A DNA stretch of 64,000 nt from Roseobacter denitrificans OCh 114 (GCF_000014045.1 NC_008209.1:3743001-3807000), one strand, 5' to 3'. Positions 20,301 through 30,033 are shown, counted from the stretch's first letter. A program made the numbers and translations. The notes: generated by a model not told the origin, from the sequence alone.

Positions 20301-21092
20301 ATGACCCGTATCGACGACAAATTCGCCCAGCTTGCCAAGGACGGCAAGAAAGCCTTCGTGGCCTATGTGATGGCGGGTGATCCGAACTATGAAACCTCGC
20401 TGGAAGTCGTCAAAGGGTTGCCTGCGGCGGGGGTGGATGTGATCGAACTGGGCCTGCCTTTTACGGACCCGATGGCGGACGGGCCGACCATCCAACTGGC
20501 CGGTCAACGCGCACTGGAGGCGGGCATGACGCTGCAAAAGACGCTGGACCTCGCCCGCGCCTTTCGCAAGGACGACCAGACAACCCCCATCGTGATGATG
20601 GGCTATTACAATCCGATCTACAGCCGCGGCGTTGATCGTTTTCTGGCCGAGGCCAAGGACGCGGGCATTGATGGATTGATCGTTGTGGATTTGCCACCGG
20701 AGGAAGACAGCGAATTGTGTCTGCCCGCGCAAGCCGCCGGTCTGAACTTCATCCGATTGGCAACGCCCACCACCGATGACAAGCGCCTGCCGCGCGTTTT
20801 GCAAAACACCTCCGGTTTTGTCTATTATGTCTCGATCACGGGCATCACCGGTGCGGCCGAAGCGCAAGCGGTCGATGTCGGCCCCGAAGTGGCGCGTATC
20901 AAATCCGCCGCCGCCCTGCCCGTAATCGTCGGTTTCGGCGTGAACACCCCTGAAAAGTCCAAAGCCATCGCAGAGGTGGCCGACGGCGTGGTCGTGGGGT
21001 CCGCCATTGTCGGAAAGATCGGCGCAGGCCAAAGCGTTTCGGATGTTCTGGCCTTTGTCAAAACACTCGCAGACGGCGCCCACAGCGTGTGA
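20301..21092 (+). CDS. trpA: Tryptophan synthase alpha subunit
   Basis: 263 residues. Catalytic Glu49 ([11 protein letters not shown]) and Asp60 (ADGPTIQ) fall at the same numbers as in E. coli TrpA, and the VGFGVNTPE phosphate-binding motif is near 212. It cleaves indole-3-glycerol phosphate to indole, which passes to TrpB. The start at 20301 is chosen over 20283 because it follows AAAGGTG and matches the family's N-terminus. It lies about 7.5 kb from trpB/trpF in this window, so the trp genes are split here. Confidence 0.96.
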   Translation: MTRIDDKFAQLAKDGKKAFVAYVMAGDPNYETSLEVVKGLPAAGVDVIELGLPFTDPMADGPTIQLAGQRALEAGMTLQKTLDLARAFRKDDQTTPIVMMGYYNPIYSRGVDRFLAEAKDAGIDGLIVVDLPPEEDSELCLPAQAAGLNFIRLATPTTDDKRLPRVLQNTSGFVYYVSITGITGAAEAQAVDVGPEVARIKSAAALPVIVGFGVNTPEKSKAIAEVADGVVVGSAIVGKIGAGQSVSDVLAFVKTLADGAHSV

Positions 21093-21304
21093 TTGAAACA
21101 TAGAGAGCCCGCGATTTGCTTTGCCGCCAGCGAGGCCATCGAACATGGGCACTGCCTTGCAAATCCGCTCCGAACGCATTTCCTTTTGCACTTTTCGGCT
21201 CTGTGCCGCCTGAACCGGAACTGAAGGCAGCTGTCCGCCCGCGCCGGTTCGCGGCAGAACCGGCAAAAACCCAAAGCGTTAAGCGATTGATCTTTGCGGG
21301 TCCG

Positions 21305-21327
21305 ATTGGTAACGAAAAATGACCAAT
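21305..21327. promoter_or_regulatory. Inverted repeat before lldD
   Basis: ATTGGT (21305-21310) and ACCAAT (21322-21327) face each other across 11 bases and end 13 bases before the lldD start codon, just before its ribosome site. It could be an operator for a local regulator. The 248 bp between trpA and lldD also hold an 8-bp-stem hairpin (GCCGGTTC at 21243-21250 with 21257-21264) and no gene. Confidence 0.3.
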
Positions 21328-21340
21328 ACGAGGGGACATC

Positions 21341-22510
21341 ATGGCGGCTATTACCACAATCCAGGATCTGAAAGACCTGCACGAACGCCGTGTGCCCCGG
21401 ATGTTTTACGACTACGCCGAAAGCGGCAGCTGGACGGAACAGACGTTCCACGAAAACACCACCGATTTTGCGAAAATCCGCCTCAGGCAGCGGGTTGCCG
21501 TGGATATGACCGGGCGCAGCACCGCGGGCCGGATGATTGGCGAGGATGTCGCCATGCCGGTGGCTCTGGCACCCGTCGGCTCAACCGGCATGCAGCATGC
21601 GGATGGTGAAATCCTCGCAGCACAGGCCGCTGAGGCCTTTGGCGTGCCTTTTACGCTGTCAACGATGTCGATCTGTTCCATTGAGGATGTCGCCGCCAAT
21701 ACCAGCAAGCCGTTCTGGTTCCAGCTTTATGCAATGAAGGACAAACGCTTTGTGGAGCGGGTCATCCAGCGCGCCAAGGACGCGAAATGCTCGGCGCTCG
21801 TGCTGACGCTTGATTTGCAAATACTCGGGCAACGTCACAAGGACATCAAGAACGGGCTGAGCATTCCGATCAAGCCGACGGTGCCCAACCTCATCGACCT
21901 TGCCACCAAATGGCGCTGGATTGCAGCCATGGCGAAAACCAAACGCCGCCAGTTCGGCAATATCGTAGGCCATATTGAGGGCATCAGTGACATGACATCC
22001 CTGTCGATCTGGGCTGCCGAAAGCTTTGATCCCAAACTGAACTGGGACGAGGTCAAGGAAATCAAGAAGATGTGGGGCGGACCACTCATCCTCAAGGGTA
22101 TTCTGGATGCTGAGGATGCCAGGATGGCGCTGAATGTCGGCGCGGATGCAATTGTCGTATCAAACCACGGCGGGCGGCAACTGGATGGGGCGCTGTCGTC
22201 GATCCGGGCGCTTCCGGCGATTCTGGACGCGGTTGGCGACAAGGTCGAGGTGCATATGGATGGCGGCATCCGCTCTGGTCAGGACGTGTTGAAAGCCTTG
22301 GCGCTGGGGGCAAAGGGCACCTACATCGGCCGCGCCTTTGTGCACGGGCTGGGGGCGATGGGTGGTCCCGGCGTGACCAAGGCGCTGGAGATCATCCACA
22401 AGGAACTGGACACCACCATGGCGCTCTGTGGGGAGACCGATGTCGCTGACCTTGGGCGGCATAACCTTTTGGTGCCAAAGGATTTCGAGGGGCAGTGGCA
22501 GTCGCCTTGA
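21341..22510 (+). CDS. lldD: FMN-dependent alpha-hydroxy acid dehydrogenase (L-lactate dehydrogenase type)
   Basis: 389 residues. The active-site signature SNHGGRQLD (about 276-284, catalytic His plus substrate-binding Arg) is perfect, and the FMN-phosphate region DGGIRSGQDVLKALALGA follows. The N-terminal block RMFYDYAESGSW is typical of the family. It oxidises L-lactate or a related 2-hydroxy acid to the keto acid, passing electrons to the quinone pool. Glycolate or mandelate types cannot be excluded. It stands alone between trpA and a convergent MFS gene. Confidence 0.88.
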   Translation: MAAITTIQDLKDLHERRVPRMFYDYAESGSWTEQTFHENTTDFAKIRLRQRVAVDMTGRSTAGRMIGEDVAMPVALAPVGSTGMQHADGEILAAQAAEAFGVPFTLSTMSICSIEDVAANTSKPFWFQLYAMKDKRFVERVIQRAKDAKCSALVLTLDLQILGQRHKDIKNGLSIPIKPTVPNLIDLATKWRWIAAMAKTKRRQFGNIVGHIEGISDMTSLSIWAAESFDPKLNWDEVKEIKKMWGGPLILKGILDAEDARMALNVGADAIVVSNHGGRQLDGALSSIRALPAILDAVGDKVEVHMDGGIRSGQDVLKALALGAKGTYIGRAFVHGLGAMGGPGVTKALEIIHKELDTTMALCGETDVADLGRHNLLVPKDFEGQWQSP

Positions 22511-22534
22511 TGCGTCAATGACCTGCGGGGGTGT

Positions 22535-23707
22535 TCAGGCATCCCTGACCGGATGTGCGGCGGCGCTGCGCCCCAGGGCGGGCAAGAGAACGAGGGCCGT
22601 GACCACCATGATGCAGGCCACGAGGATGAACCCCGCCCGCAGCCCGAAGGCCTCAGAGGTGAACCCCATCAAGGGCGGCCCAAAGAAATAAGCCCCATAC
22701 CCCATGACAGAGGCGCGGCTGATCGCGTCAAGGCGCGCCTCGGGGGCGACCGTCCTGCCGATCAGCGCGAGCGCAAGGGGTGCGATGACCGACACCCCGA
22801 GCCCGGCCAGACCAAAGCCCAGATAGGCGATCATCAGGGACGGCGCGACCCCGGCGACGCACAGCCCAAACGCGGAGAGCAGCGCCGCGATGCCCATCAG
22901 TCTGAGTTCAGGCATGTGATGCGACATGAAATGCCCCGCGAGGCGCCCCACCCCCATGGTGAGCCCGAGAATGGCAGGGCCCAACGCCCCCTCGGAAGGA
23001 TCACCCCCAAGCGTGCGTTCCAGATGCAGCGCCGACCACCCTTCGGCGCTGGCCTCAACCAGAAAGGCGACCAGCACCACAAAACCACCCAGAACGGTCA
23101 ACAGGCGTGCCACCGATACCGACGCCCGCGCAGCAGCGGCGGGCACCGGTCGGGGCTTGGATGCCGGTTCAACCATGATCCATGCCAGCGCGATCGTGAC
23201 ACCGCAGAGCAGCGCGAAAATCTCAACTGGCGTCCAGTGCAATTCGCGAAACGCCCCGGTGGCCATCGCCGCAGCCCCATAGGCAAAAGAATAGATGGCA
23301 TGATTGAGGTTCATCAGGGGGCGGCCTGATGCCTCTTCGGCTTCGGCGATGCGCACATTGGCCAGAACATCCACAACACCTGCGGCGATGGAGGCCACGA
23401 CCATCATGAGCGTAAACAGCAGCCATTCGGTTGCCGCCCCCGCGCCCAGCATCCCCAGCGCGATCAGCACAGAGGCGCAGGGCAACGCCCACCGCCCCGC
23501 GACGCGGTCGGCAAACGGCGCAAGCCACATCGCGGTCACGGCGGCCAATGACGCCACCAGAAGCAAGGCACCATAGGCCCCGTCAGAGGCGTCAATAGCC
23601 GTCTTGATCACCGGCATCTGCGCAAAAAACGCAGCCCATGCGGCAGCCATCAGGGCGAACCCTGTCAGCGGTCTGCGCGATATCCACAGGTCAAGCAAAA
23701 ATCCCAT
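22535..23707 (-). CDS. MFS transporter
   Basis: 390 residues with about twelve hydrophobic segments. The loop between helices 2 and 3 carries APFADRVAGRW, a version of the MFS motif A. The start at 23707 has AGGGA at the right distance; upstream ATGs at 23722 and 23770 are alternatives. The sequence resembles the YbjJ-like/fucose-permease-like subgroup, whose substrates are poorly known. Convergent with lldD and divergent from rplY; no partner gene suggests a substrate. Confidence 0.85.
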   Translation of the reverse strand: MGFLLDLWISRRPLTGFALMAAAWAAFFAQMPVIKTAIDASDGAYGALLLVASLAAVTAMWLAPFADRVAGRWALPCASVLIALGMLGAGAATEWLLFTLMMVVASIAAGVVDVLANVRIAEAEEASGRPLMNLNHAIYSFAYGAAAMATGAFRELHWTPVEIFALLCGVTIALAWIMVEPASKPRPVPAAAARASVSVARLLTVLGGFVVLVAFLVEASAEGWSALHLERTLGGDPSEGALGPAILGLTMGVGRLAGHFMSHHMPELRLMGIAALLSAFGLCVAGVAPSLMIAYLGFGLAGLGVSVIAPLALALIGRTVAPEARLDAISRASVMGYGAYFFGPPLMGFTSEAFGLRAGFILVACIMVVTALVLLPALGRSAAAHPVRDA

Positions 23708-23854
23708 GACTTTCCCTGCCATGCCGCGCCAATTCCAACAAGTCGCCTGTTTGCAAAAACCGCTTTCCATGGCGGATAATCCGGTTTATACGCGCGGCTT
23801 CACGTGGGGCTACAGCCTTGGAGGAGCCCCACCCTTACATATTGGAGAGTATCA

Positions 23855-24493
23855 ATGGCTGGAGAAATTCCGGATCTTGTCGCTCAGGAACGGACGGGGA
23901 CAGGCAAGGGCGCCGCTCGTCAGGCACGCCGCGACGGCATGGTTCCTGGTATCGTTTTTGGGGGTGATGTCGACCCGCTGCCGATCAACATTCCGTTCAA
24001 CGTGCTGATCAAGAAACTGCGTGAAGGGCGTTTCAAATCGACCCTTTTCAACATGAAGGTCGAAGGTCACGACGACGTACGTGTGATCTGCCGCGACGTG
24101 CAGCGTCACGTGGTCAAAGACCTGCCCACACATATCGATTTCATGCGTCTGAAGCGCACCACCAAGATCAACCTCTTCATCGCGGTTGAAGTGGAAGGCG
24201 AAGACGTCGCACCGGGTCTGAAAAAAGGCGGTGTTCTCACATTGATCCGCCCTGAAGTCGAATTGATTGTGACAGCGGGCGATATCCCCGATCACGTCAC
24301 CATCGACATTTCGGAAATGGAAATCGGCGACAACATCACGATTTCTTCGGTGAACCTGCCGGAAGGTGCCAAGCCGACCATTGACCGTGACTTTGTGATT
24401 GCTCAGCTTTCCGCACCTGCGGGTCTTGTATCCTCTGATGACGAAGAGGAAGAGGACGGTGCCGAAGAAGCCATTGAAGCCACAGAAGAGTAA
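23855..24493 (+). CDS. rplY: 50S ribosomal protein L25/general stress protein Ctc
   Basis: 212 residues: an L25 5S-rRNA-binding domain (about 1-95; [19 protein letters not shown]) followed by the TL5/Ctc beta domain (about 100-190) and an acidic tail ([18 protein letters not shown]). The start at 23855 follows GGAGAG. This two-domain Ctc form is usual in alphaproteobacteria. It is followed by an intrinsic terminator and then pth, the common rplY-pth order. Confidence 0.95.
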
Positions 24494-24519
24494 ATCGCCA
24501 GTCAACGCGATAAGCTATG

Positions 24520-24539
24520 CGGGGCCCTTTGCGGCCCCG
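24520..24539 (+). terminator. Intrinsic terminator after rplY
   Basis: Stem CGGGGCC (24520-24526) pairs with 24533-24539 around a 6-nt loop, followed by a T-rich stretch (TATTTCGTTTT) at 24540-24550. It lies 27 bases after the rplY stop and before pth. Confidence 0.7.
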
Positions 24540-24597
24540 TATTTCGTTTTGGATCATGCTCGGCTATGCTGCACCGCAATATGGAGGAAACCGTCGC

Positions 24598-25299
24598 GTG
24601 AAACTGATCGTTGGGTTGGGCAATCCGGGCCCGAAATACGCCGGTCACAGGCATAATATCGGCTTCATGGCGCTGGACCGTATCGCCGCGGATCACGGCT
24701 TTGGCGCGTGGAAAGACAAGCACCAGGGCAGTCTCAGCGAGGGGCGTTTTGGCAGTGACCGTGCGGTCTTGCTGAAACCGCTAACCTTCATGAACAACTC
24801 GGGTCAATCGGTTCAGGCGGCGATGCGCTTTTACAAACTTGAACCGGAGGATGTGATTGTCCTGCATGATGAGATCGACCTCGCACCGGGCAAAGTGAAA
24901 TACAAGACCGGCGGCGGGCATGCAGGTCACAATGGGCTACGCTCGATCCATGCGCATATCGGGCCTGAATACGCGCGCGTCAGGCTGGGGGTTGGCCATC
25001 CGGGGCACAAGGACCGCGTACCCGGCTATGTATTGCACGATTTTGCCAAAGCGGATCAGGATTGGCTGGATGATGTGTTGCGCGGTGTCAGCGACGGTGC
25101 GCCCTTTCTTGCCACCACTGAGGCTGCAAAATTCAGCAACGCGGTTGCGCTGCGCGTGTCGCCCCGCCGTTCCGGCACCGGGCAAAAGGGCAAGGACAAA
25201 CCACCCGCGCCCGCAAAACAACAGGCGACGGCGACCAAGGCAGAACCCGAACCCGACACGCGTTCTGCACTGCAAAAGCTGATGGAACGCTTCAAGTGA
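24598..25299 (+). CDS. pth: Peptidyl-tRNA hydrolase
   Basis: 233 residues from a GTG start (24598) behind GGAGG. The core matches Pth: GLGNPGPKYAGHRHNIG at the N-terminus with the catalytic His19, FMNNSGQSV with the substrate-binding Asn, LHDEIDL with the catalytic Asp, and GGHAGHNGLRS. A Pro/Ala/Lys-rich tail after residue ~190 is an extension found in related species. It frees tRNAs from prematurely released peptides. Its TGA overlaps the GTG of the next gene. Confidence 0.96.
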   Translation: MKLIVGLGNPGPKYAGHRHNIGFMALDRIAADHGFGAWKDKHQGSLSEGRFGSDRAVLLKPLTFMNNSGQSVQAAMRFYKLEPEDVIVLHDEIDLAPGKVKYKTGGGHAGHNGLRSIHAHIGPEYARVRLGVGHPGHKDRVPGYVLHDFAKADQDWLDDVLRGVSDGAPFLATTEAAKFSNAVALRVSPRRSGTGQKGKDKPPAPAKQQATATKAEPEPDTRSALQKLMERFK

Positions 25300-26336
25300 A
25301 CATACGAGACGCGTTTGCCGATCAGGCGATCAGCTGCGCGCGCCTTGGTTCGCCCTTCATGGGACAACTGCTGGGCATTCTTGCGGATCACTGGCCTGCC
25401 GACAGCCGGTTGGGCCGGTATTTTGCGAACTTCGGCGGAGATATTGGCCCGGCTGGTGCCTCCCTGCCGCTGCGCATTGCGGGCGGATTGCATGCGCTGG
25501 TGCTGAGTGACCGCGCACCTGCGCTGACGCGGGTCTATCCCCCGCACCAGAGCGAAGATACGCTGCTGCGTGACGCGGTGCTGCAAGCGCTGCGTACCCA
25601 CGAGGTCTTTCTGCTCGATTGGGTGCAAAGCCCGCCGCAAACCAATGAGGTACGTCGCAGCGCTGCGCTGATGCCCGGCGCGGCGGTGGCTGCGACCTAT
25701 TTCGATCTGCCGGTCTACCTGTCCGAGCTTGGCGCGAGCGGGGGGCTGAACCTCATGTGGGACCGCTTTGATGTGGCGCTGCCGGAGGGGCGCTTCGGCG
25801 TGCGAGCGCCCGCACTTACCCTGCGCCCGCAATGGGACGGGCCGATGCCCCCGCAACGCTTGCCACAGATCGCAGAGCGCGCGGGCGTTGACCTCAACCC
25901 GCTCGACCCCCGCGACCCTGCGGACCTGCTGCGCCTGACCGCTTTTCTGTGGCCGGACCAACCTGAGCGGCTGGCCTTGACCAAAGCAGCCGCATCGGTT
26001 GCCTGCACAAAGATGGAGCGCGGTGATGCCATCGACTGGCTGGAAAAACGGCTGGCAGACGCGCCAGACCATCACATGCACCTGATCCAGCACACCGTGG
26101 CGTGGCAGTATTTCCCCAGCGCCGCGCAGGCCCGAGGCCGCGCCCTGATCGAAGCGGCCGGTGCGCAGGCCACGCAAACGCGCCCCCTTGCGTGGCTTTC
26201 ACTGGAAACCGATGGCGATACCAAAGGCGCATTGGGCGCGGCGCTGACCCTCAGGCTATGGCCGGGCGACAGAACGCTGTACCTTGGTCGCGCGGATTTT
26301 CATGGCCGATGGGTCAAATGGGCGGGCGCGACCTGA
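25296..26336 (+). CDS. DUF2332 domain-containing protein
   Basis: 346 residues; starts at a GTG that overlaps the pth stop (GTGA). The family's marks are visible: an N-terminal block with GSPFMGQLLGILADHWP, an EVRRSAALMPG segment, the SELGASGGLNLMWDRF motif (about 143-158) and a central WPDQPERLALTKAA segment. DUF2332 proteins have no established activity. The GASGGLNL stretch resembles a nucleotide- or SAM-binding turn, but that is a guess. It is coupled to the serine hydrolase gene after it (stop and start share one base). Confidence 0.85.
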   Translation: MNIRDAFADQAISCARLGSPFMGQLLGILADHWPADSRLGRYFANFGGDIGPAGASLPLRIAGGLHALVLSDRAPALTRVYPPHQSEDTLLRDAVLQALRTHEVFLLDWVQSPPQTNEVRRSAALMPGAAVAATYFDLPVYLSELGASGGLNLMWDRFDVALPEGRFGVRAPALTLRPQWDGPMPPQRLPQIAERAGVDLNPLDPRDPADLLRLTAFLWPDQPERLALTKAAASVACTKMERGDAIDWLEKRLADAPDHHMHLIQHTVAWQYFPSAAQARGRALIEAAGAQATQTRPLAWLSLETDGDTKGALGAALTLRLWPGDRTLYLGRADFHGRWVKWAGAT

Positions 26337-27523
26337 TGCGCCGCTTTGGAAAATGGCTGGGGCGCGTCTTGCTGGCCGCCCTCTGCGCGGCACTCGTCAT
26401 AGGCCTTTGGAAGGGCGAGGAAATCAAGCGCCTGATGGCAGTCAACAGCCTGTTTGAGCCAGACCTTATCGTCCGGAATTTCAGCAATATGGATGCAGCA
26501 TTCCTGCACACCCCCGTTGGAGAAGCCCAGACGCCGCCCTCTGCCCTGCCGGATGGTCCGAAAATGACCCTGCCCGATGGCACAGCGGCATGGCTCGCCG
26601 CGCGCAAGGTCACATCTCTGGTGGTGCTGAGCAATGGGCAGCTGGTCCATGAAAGCTATCATCTCGGCACCAAAGCCGAAGACAGGCGCATCAGTTGGTC
26701 GCTGGCCAAAAGCTATATCTCTGCCCTGACCGGCATCGTTTTGGCGCAAGGGTCCATCGCATCGCTTGATGATCCGGTGACGCGCTATGCACCGCGCCTG
26801 AAGGGCGGCGCCTATGACGGTGCCACGGTGCGCAATGTGCTGAATATGGCCACTGGCGTGACCTTTGACGAAGACTATACCGACTACGATTCCGACATAA
26901 ACCGCATGGGGCGCGTGCTGGCGTTGGGCGGGCTGATGGATGATTTTGCCGCCGGACTTACGCAAACCTTCGCGCGCCCCGGCAGTGAATGGCAATATGT
27001 GTCGATTGACACCCATGTGCTGGGCATGGTGATCCGTGCTGCGACGGGGCGGTCCGTGGTCGACTTGATGGGGGCGCATATCATCACGCCGCTGGGTCTG
27101 GAAAGCACGCCCTACTATCTGACGGATGGCGCGGGTGTGGCATTTGCCTTGGGCGGGTTGAACATGACCACGCGCGATTATGCGCGCTTTGGTCAGATGA
27201 TGGCGCAACACGGGGCATGGAACGGACGCCAGATCGTCCCGAAAAACTGGGTCATCGACTCCACCACTGCCTCGGCGCCAACCGGTCCGGATGAATACGG
27301 CTATGGCTATCAATGGTGGATGCCGCGTGACGCAAGACCGCGTGAATACATGGGACGTGGCATTTATGGCCAATACCTCTACATCAACGAGGAACAAGGG
27401 GTAGTTGTTGCGCTGACAGCAGCGGATGCCGCGTTTCGCGATGCGGACGTGCAGCAACAGAACATCGCGCTGTTTCGTGAGATAGCCGATCGTGTGCAAG
27501 GAGATGCAAATGGAAAAAGATGA
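26336..27523 (+). CDS. Beta-lactamase-related serine hydrolase (class C / NylB-like)
   Basis: 395 residues with an N-terminal hydrophobic signal anchor (VLLAALCAALVIGLW). The penicillin-binding SxxK motif is SLAK (about 122-125), followed by a YVS triad in place of YxN (about 221). The family includes class C beta-lactamases, esterases and 6-aminohexanoate-dimer hydrolase. True beta-lactamase activity is doubtful because the KTG box is not evident. The start at 26336 shares a base with the previous stop (TGATG); in-frame ATGs just upstream are possible. It probably acts in the periplasm. Confidence 0.85.
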   Translation: MRRFGKWLGRVLLAALCAALVIGLWKGEEIKRLMAVNSLFEPDLIVRNFSNMDAAFLHTPVGEAQTPPSALPDGPKMTLPDGTAAWLAARKVTSLVVLSNGQLVHESYHLGTKAEDRRISWSLAKSYISALTGIVLAQGSIASLDDPVTRYAPRLKGGAYDGATVRNVLNMATGVTFDEDYTDYDSDINRMGRVLALGGLMDDFAAGLTQTFARPGSEWQYVSIDTHVLGMVIRAATGRSVVDLMGAHIITPLGLESTPYYLTDGAGVAFALGGLNMTTRDYARFGQMMAQHGAWNGRQIVPKNWVIDSTTASAPTGPDEYGYGYQWWMPRDARPREYMGRGIYGQYLYINEEQGVVVALTAADAAFRDADVQQQNIALFREIADRVQGDANGKR

Positions 27524-27885
27524 CAGCATCAACGTATTGGGCGAACCGCTCGTGATCTGCGGCACCGACCCGGTCACGGGGTTCTTTCGCGACGGGTATT
27601 GCAACACCTGTGCTGCCGATCAGGGCAGCCACACGGTCTGCGCCGTGATGACGGCGGAGTTCCTCGCGTTTTCCAAATACCTCGGCAACGACCTCAGCAC
27701 TCCGCGCCCCGAAGTATGGGTTTGCAGGGCTTGAAACCCGGGCGATACATGGTGCCTCTGTGCGAGCCGGTTTTACAGGCCCACACCGAGGGGCTGCGCA
27801 CCACGGATCAGCCTTCGAGGCGACGCATAGAGGGCACTGGAAAATCGTACCGCTGGAAATTCTAAGCAAGCATGCCATGAGCTGA
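27510..27885 (+). pseudogene. DUF2237 family gene disrupted by multiple small indels
   Basis: The first 68 codons from ATG 27510 (ribosome site AAGGAG) read an intact DUF2237 N-terminus (NVLGEPL...TDPVTGFFRDG...GSHTVCAVMT...NDLSTPRPE). The rest of the family sequence is still recognisable but scattered over all three frames: YGFAG (27715), GLKPG (27728), DTWCLCASRF (27744-27773), QAHTEG (27776), APRIS (27798), EATHRG (27817), then VPLEILSKHAMS ending in TGA at 27885. I count about eight single-base shifts in 130 bp. Either a recently dead gene or a cluster of sequencing errors. The first half overlaps the hydrolase end by 14 bases. Confidence 0.8.
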
Positions 27886-27950
27886 CACGTTGGACGTATC
27901 GCATCTTTCCCATTAACCTTTGTTATCGGCGGTCTTCTGGGAGGAATAAG

Positions 27951-28589
27951 ATGAAACTGACGTCAATCGCGCTCGCCCTATTTGCATTCAGTACAACGTT
28001 GTGCAGCGCCACGACATACACGTTCGACGTAACGGCTCGAGTAGATGGTGCATTTCTGCGTAACCCGGCCGAAAATGCACAGGTGGTCAAAGGCGGGGAC
28101 CTCAACGTGAGGATGACCTATTCCTTTCCACCCTCGCGGCAGTTTGGCGGCGATTACTTGTATAACCCGGGATTGGAAACGCTGACCCTCACAACGCCGC
28201 AAGGCTACAGGCTCGTGCTGGACAACCGCCTCGTGTCGATCGCCAGCATCGGCACAACAGATTTCTTTACTGTGCAGAGTTTCCTGTCTGAGGACCCGAA
28301 TGGGTGGAACTTCGCGATGGATATCAACGCTACGGGGTGGCGCAATGGCGACACAAGCCTGCCAACCATGTTTCCGTCAACTTTCGACAGCGCGTTTCTC
28401 ACGGCCTATTTTCTTGACGAACAGGATCAAATTCAGGGGATAGATGCGACGATCCTGTCCGTGACGCCCGCCACTGTTCCGCTACCCGCATCGGGCCTGT
28501 TGTTTGCATCAGCCGGGCTGATGATCGTCTGGCGACAGCGTAAAACTGCGAGGCTGCAACGTCGCAACGCAAGCCTGATCTGCGCCTGA
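27951..28589 (+). CDS. VPLPA-CTERM secreted surface protein
   Basis: 212 residues; strong ribosome site GGAGGAATAAG. A signal peptide (residues ~1-19, cleavage near CSA-TT) precedes a beta-rich domain without recognised motifs. Near the C-terminus is VPLPASG (about residues 177-183), a hydrophobic helix, and a basic cluster (WRQRKTARLQRR): the VPLPA-CTERM sorting signal processed by exosortase-type enzymes in Rhodobacterales. The tail after the basic cluster is about 10 residues longer than usual. No exosortase gene is in the window. It is convergent with trpB. Confidence 0.8.
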   Translation: MKLTSIALALFAFSTTLCSATTYTFDVTARVDGAFLRNPAENAQVVKGGDLNVRMTYSFPPSRQFGGDYLYNPGLETLTLTTPQGYRLVLDNRLVSIASIGTTDFFTVQSFLSEDPNGWNFAMDINATGWRNGDTSLPTMFPSTFDSAFLTAYFLDEQDQIQGIDATILSVTPATVPLPASGLLFASAGLMIVWRQRKTARLQRRNASLICA

Positions 28590-28596
28590 GTGCGGT

Positions 28597-29829
28597 TCAG
28601 GCAAACTCCCCCATCTCGAACCCAAGCGCTTTGGCAACGGTAAAGATATCCTTGTCGCCACGCCCGCACATGTTCATGCAGATGATGTGGTCAGATGGCA
28701 GGTCAGGTGCGATTTTCATCACATGGGCCAGCGCGTGGCTGGGTTCCAGCGCCGGGATGATGCCTTCAAGTTCGCAGCACAACTGAAACGCCTCAAGCGC
28801 TTCGACATCCGTGATCGACACATATTGCGCGCGCCCGATGTCATGCAGCCATGCATGTTCCGGCCCGATGCCCGGGTAATCCAGACCCGCCGAAATTGAG
28901 AACCCTTCGAGAATCTGACCGTCATCATCCTGCAACAGATACGTCCGGTTGCCATGCAGCACGCCGGGCCGCCCGCCTGTCAGCGATGCGCAATGCTCCA
29001 TCTTGGCATTGACGCCTTTGCCGCCCGCCTCGACGCCGATGATGCCAACCTCCTTGTCGTCGAGAAACGGATAGAACAGGCCCATGGCATTGGACCCGCC
29101 CCCGATCGCTGCGATCACCGTATCCGGGAAGCGGCCCTCCGCAGCGGTCATTTGCGTGCGCACTTCCTTGCCGATGATCGCCTGAAAATCCCGCACCATG
29201 GCAGGGTAAGGATGTGGACCCGCAACCGTCCCGATGCAGTAAAACGTGTCGCGCACATTGGTCACCCAGTCGCGCAGGGCGTCGTTCATCGCATCCTTCA
29301 GCGTCCCACGACCGGAGGTTACCGGCACAACCTCAGCCCCCAGAAGCCGCATGCGGAACACATTCGGGGCCTGCCGTTCAACGTCATGCGCGCCCATGTA
29401 GACGACACATTTCAAACCGAACTTTGCACAGACCGTCGCCGTGGCCACGCCATGCTGACCCGCGCCCGTTTCCGCAATGATGCGCGTTTTGCCCATCCGG
29501 CGCGCCAGAATGATCTGGCCCAGCACGTTGTTGATCTTGTGCGCGCCGGTATGGTTCAGCTCATCACGTTTCATATAGACCTTTGCGCCGCCCAGATGAT
29601 CCGTCAGGCGTTCGGCAAAATAAAGCGGGCTGGGTCGGCCCACGTAATGGGTCCACAGGTCATTCATTTCGGCCCAGAAACTTTCATCCGTCTTGGCGTT
29701 TTCATATTGCTCTTCCAACTCCAGAATCAGCGGCATCAGCGTCTCGGAGACAAAGCGCCCCCCGAAATCGCCAAAACGTCCGTTTTCATCCGGACCCGTC
29801 ATGAAAGAATTGAAAAGATCATTGGCCAT
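28597..29829 (-). CDS. trpB: Tryptophan synthase beta subunit
   Basis: 410 residues from the ATG at 29829 (the open frame upstream to 29880 is unsupported). The PLP lysine is Lys98 in HTGAHKINN, and the phosphate-binding GGGSNAMG loop is near 236-243. It joins indole from TrpA to serine to form tryptophan. It is transcribed in the same direction as trpF, but 484 bp separate them, including a hairpin repeat and a possible small ORF, so the two may not be a tight operon. Confidence 0.97.
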   Translation of the reverse strand: MANDLFNSFMTGPDENGRFGDFGGRFVSETLMPLILELEEQYENAKTDESFWAEMNDLWTHYVGRPSPLYFAERLTDHLGGAKVYMKRDELNHTGAHKINNVLGQIILARRMGKTRIIAETGAGQHGVATATVCAKFGLKCVVYMGAHDVERQAPNVFRMRLLGAEVVPVTSGRGTLKDAMNDALRDWVTNVRDTFYCIGTVAGPHPYPAMVRDFQAIIGKEVRTQMTAAEGRFPDTVIAAIGGGSNAMGLFYPFLDDKEVGIIGVEAGGKGVNAKMEHCASLTGGRPGVLHGNRTYLLQDDDGQILEGFSISAGLDYPGIGPEHAWLHDIGRAQYVSITDVEALEAFQLCCELEGIIPALEPSHALAHVMKIAPDLPSDHIICMNMCGRGDKDIFTVAKALGFEMGEFA

Positions 29830-29934
29830 GATACGCACCTTTGTTCGCAGAACTGACCTTCTGACTATCCTGCACGCCACAGGTAAACAAGGCGTTTTGG
29901 CCGCTGCAAGCCTGCGACCCGTTGCCTAAGTCGT

Positions 29935-30033
29935 CTGACGGAATACCTGCACCTTCAAGCATCGCATAACGCGTTGTAATCTCTGATTTCGGGCAGCGTT
30001 GCGTGCTTCAGGTTTTTCGCATGACGCCTTAGG
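29935..30033. repeat. Intergenic hairpin repeat, copy B
   Basis: Second copy of the element at 612-696. It keeps both ends (CTGACGGAATACCTG and TTTTTCGCATGACGCC). The inner arms differ from copy A but still pair with each other (AAGCATCGCATAACGC against GCGTTGCGTGCTT), which suggests that the hairpin itself is conserved. It lies between trpF and trpB, about 105 bp before trpB. Confidence 0.65.

Noticed and set aside
21243..21264. GCCGGTTC hairpin as trpA terminator
   Set aside because: Followed by an A-run, not a T-run, on the plus strand, and 150 bp away from the trpA stop.
20196..21266. Long minus-strand frame across trpA
   Set aside because: Antisense to trpA, which has all catalytic residues; no family recognised in the shadow.
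26336..27523. Antibiotic-resistance beta-lactamase
   Set aside because: SxxK is present but the YxN and KTG boxes are altered or absent; better called a related serine hydrolase.
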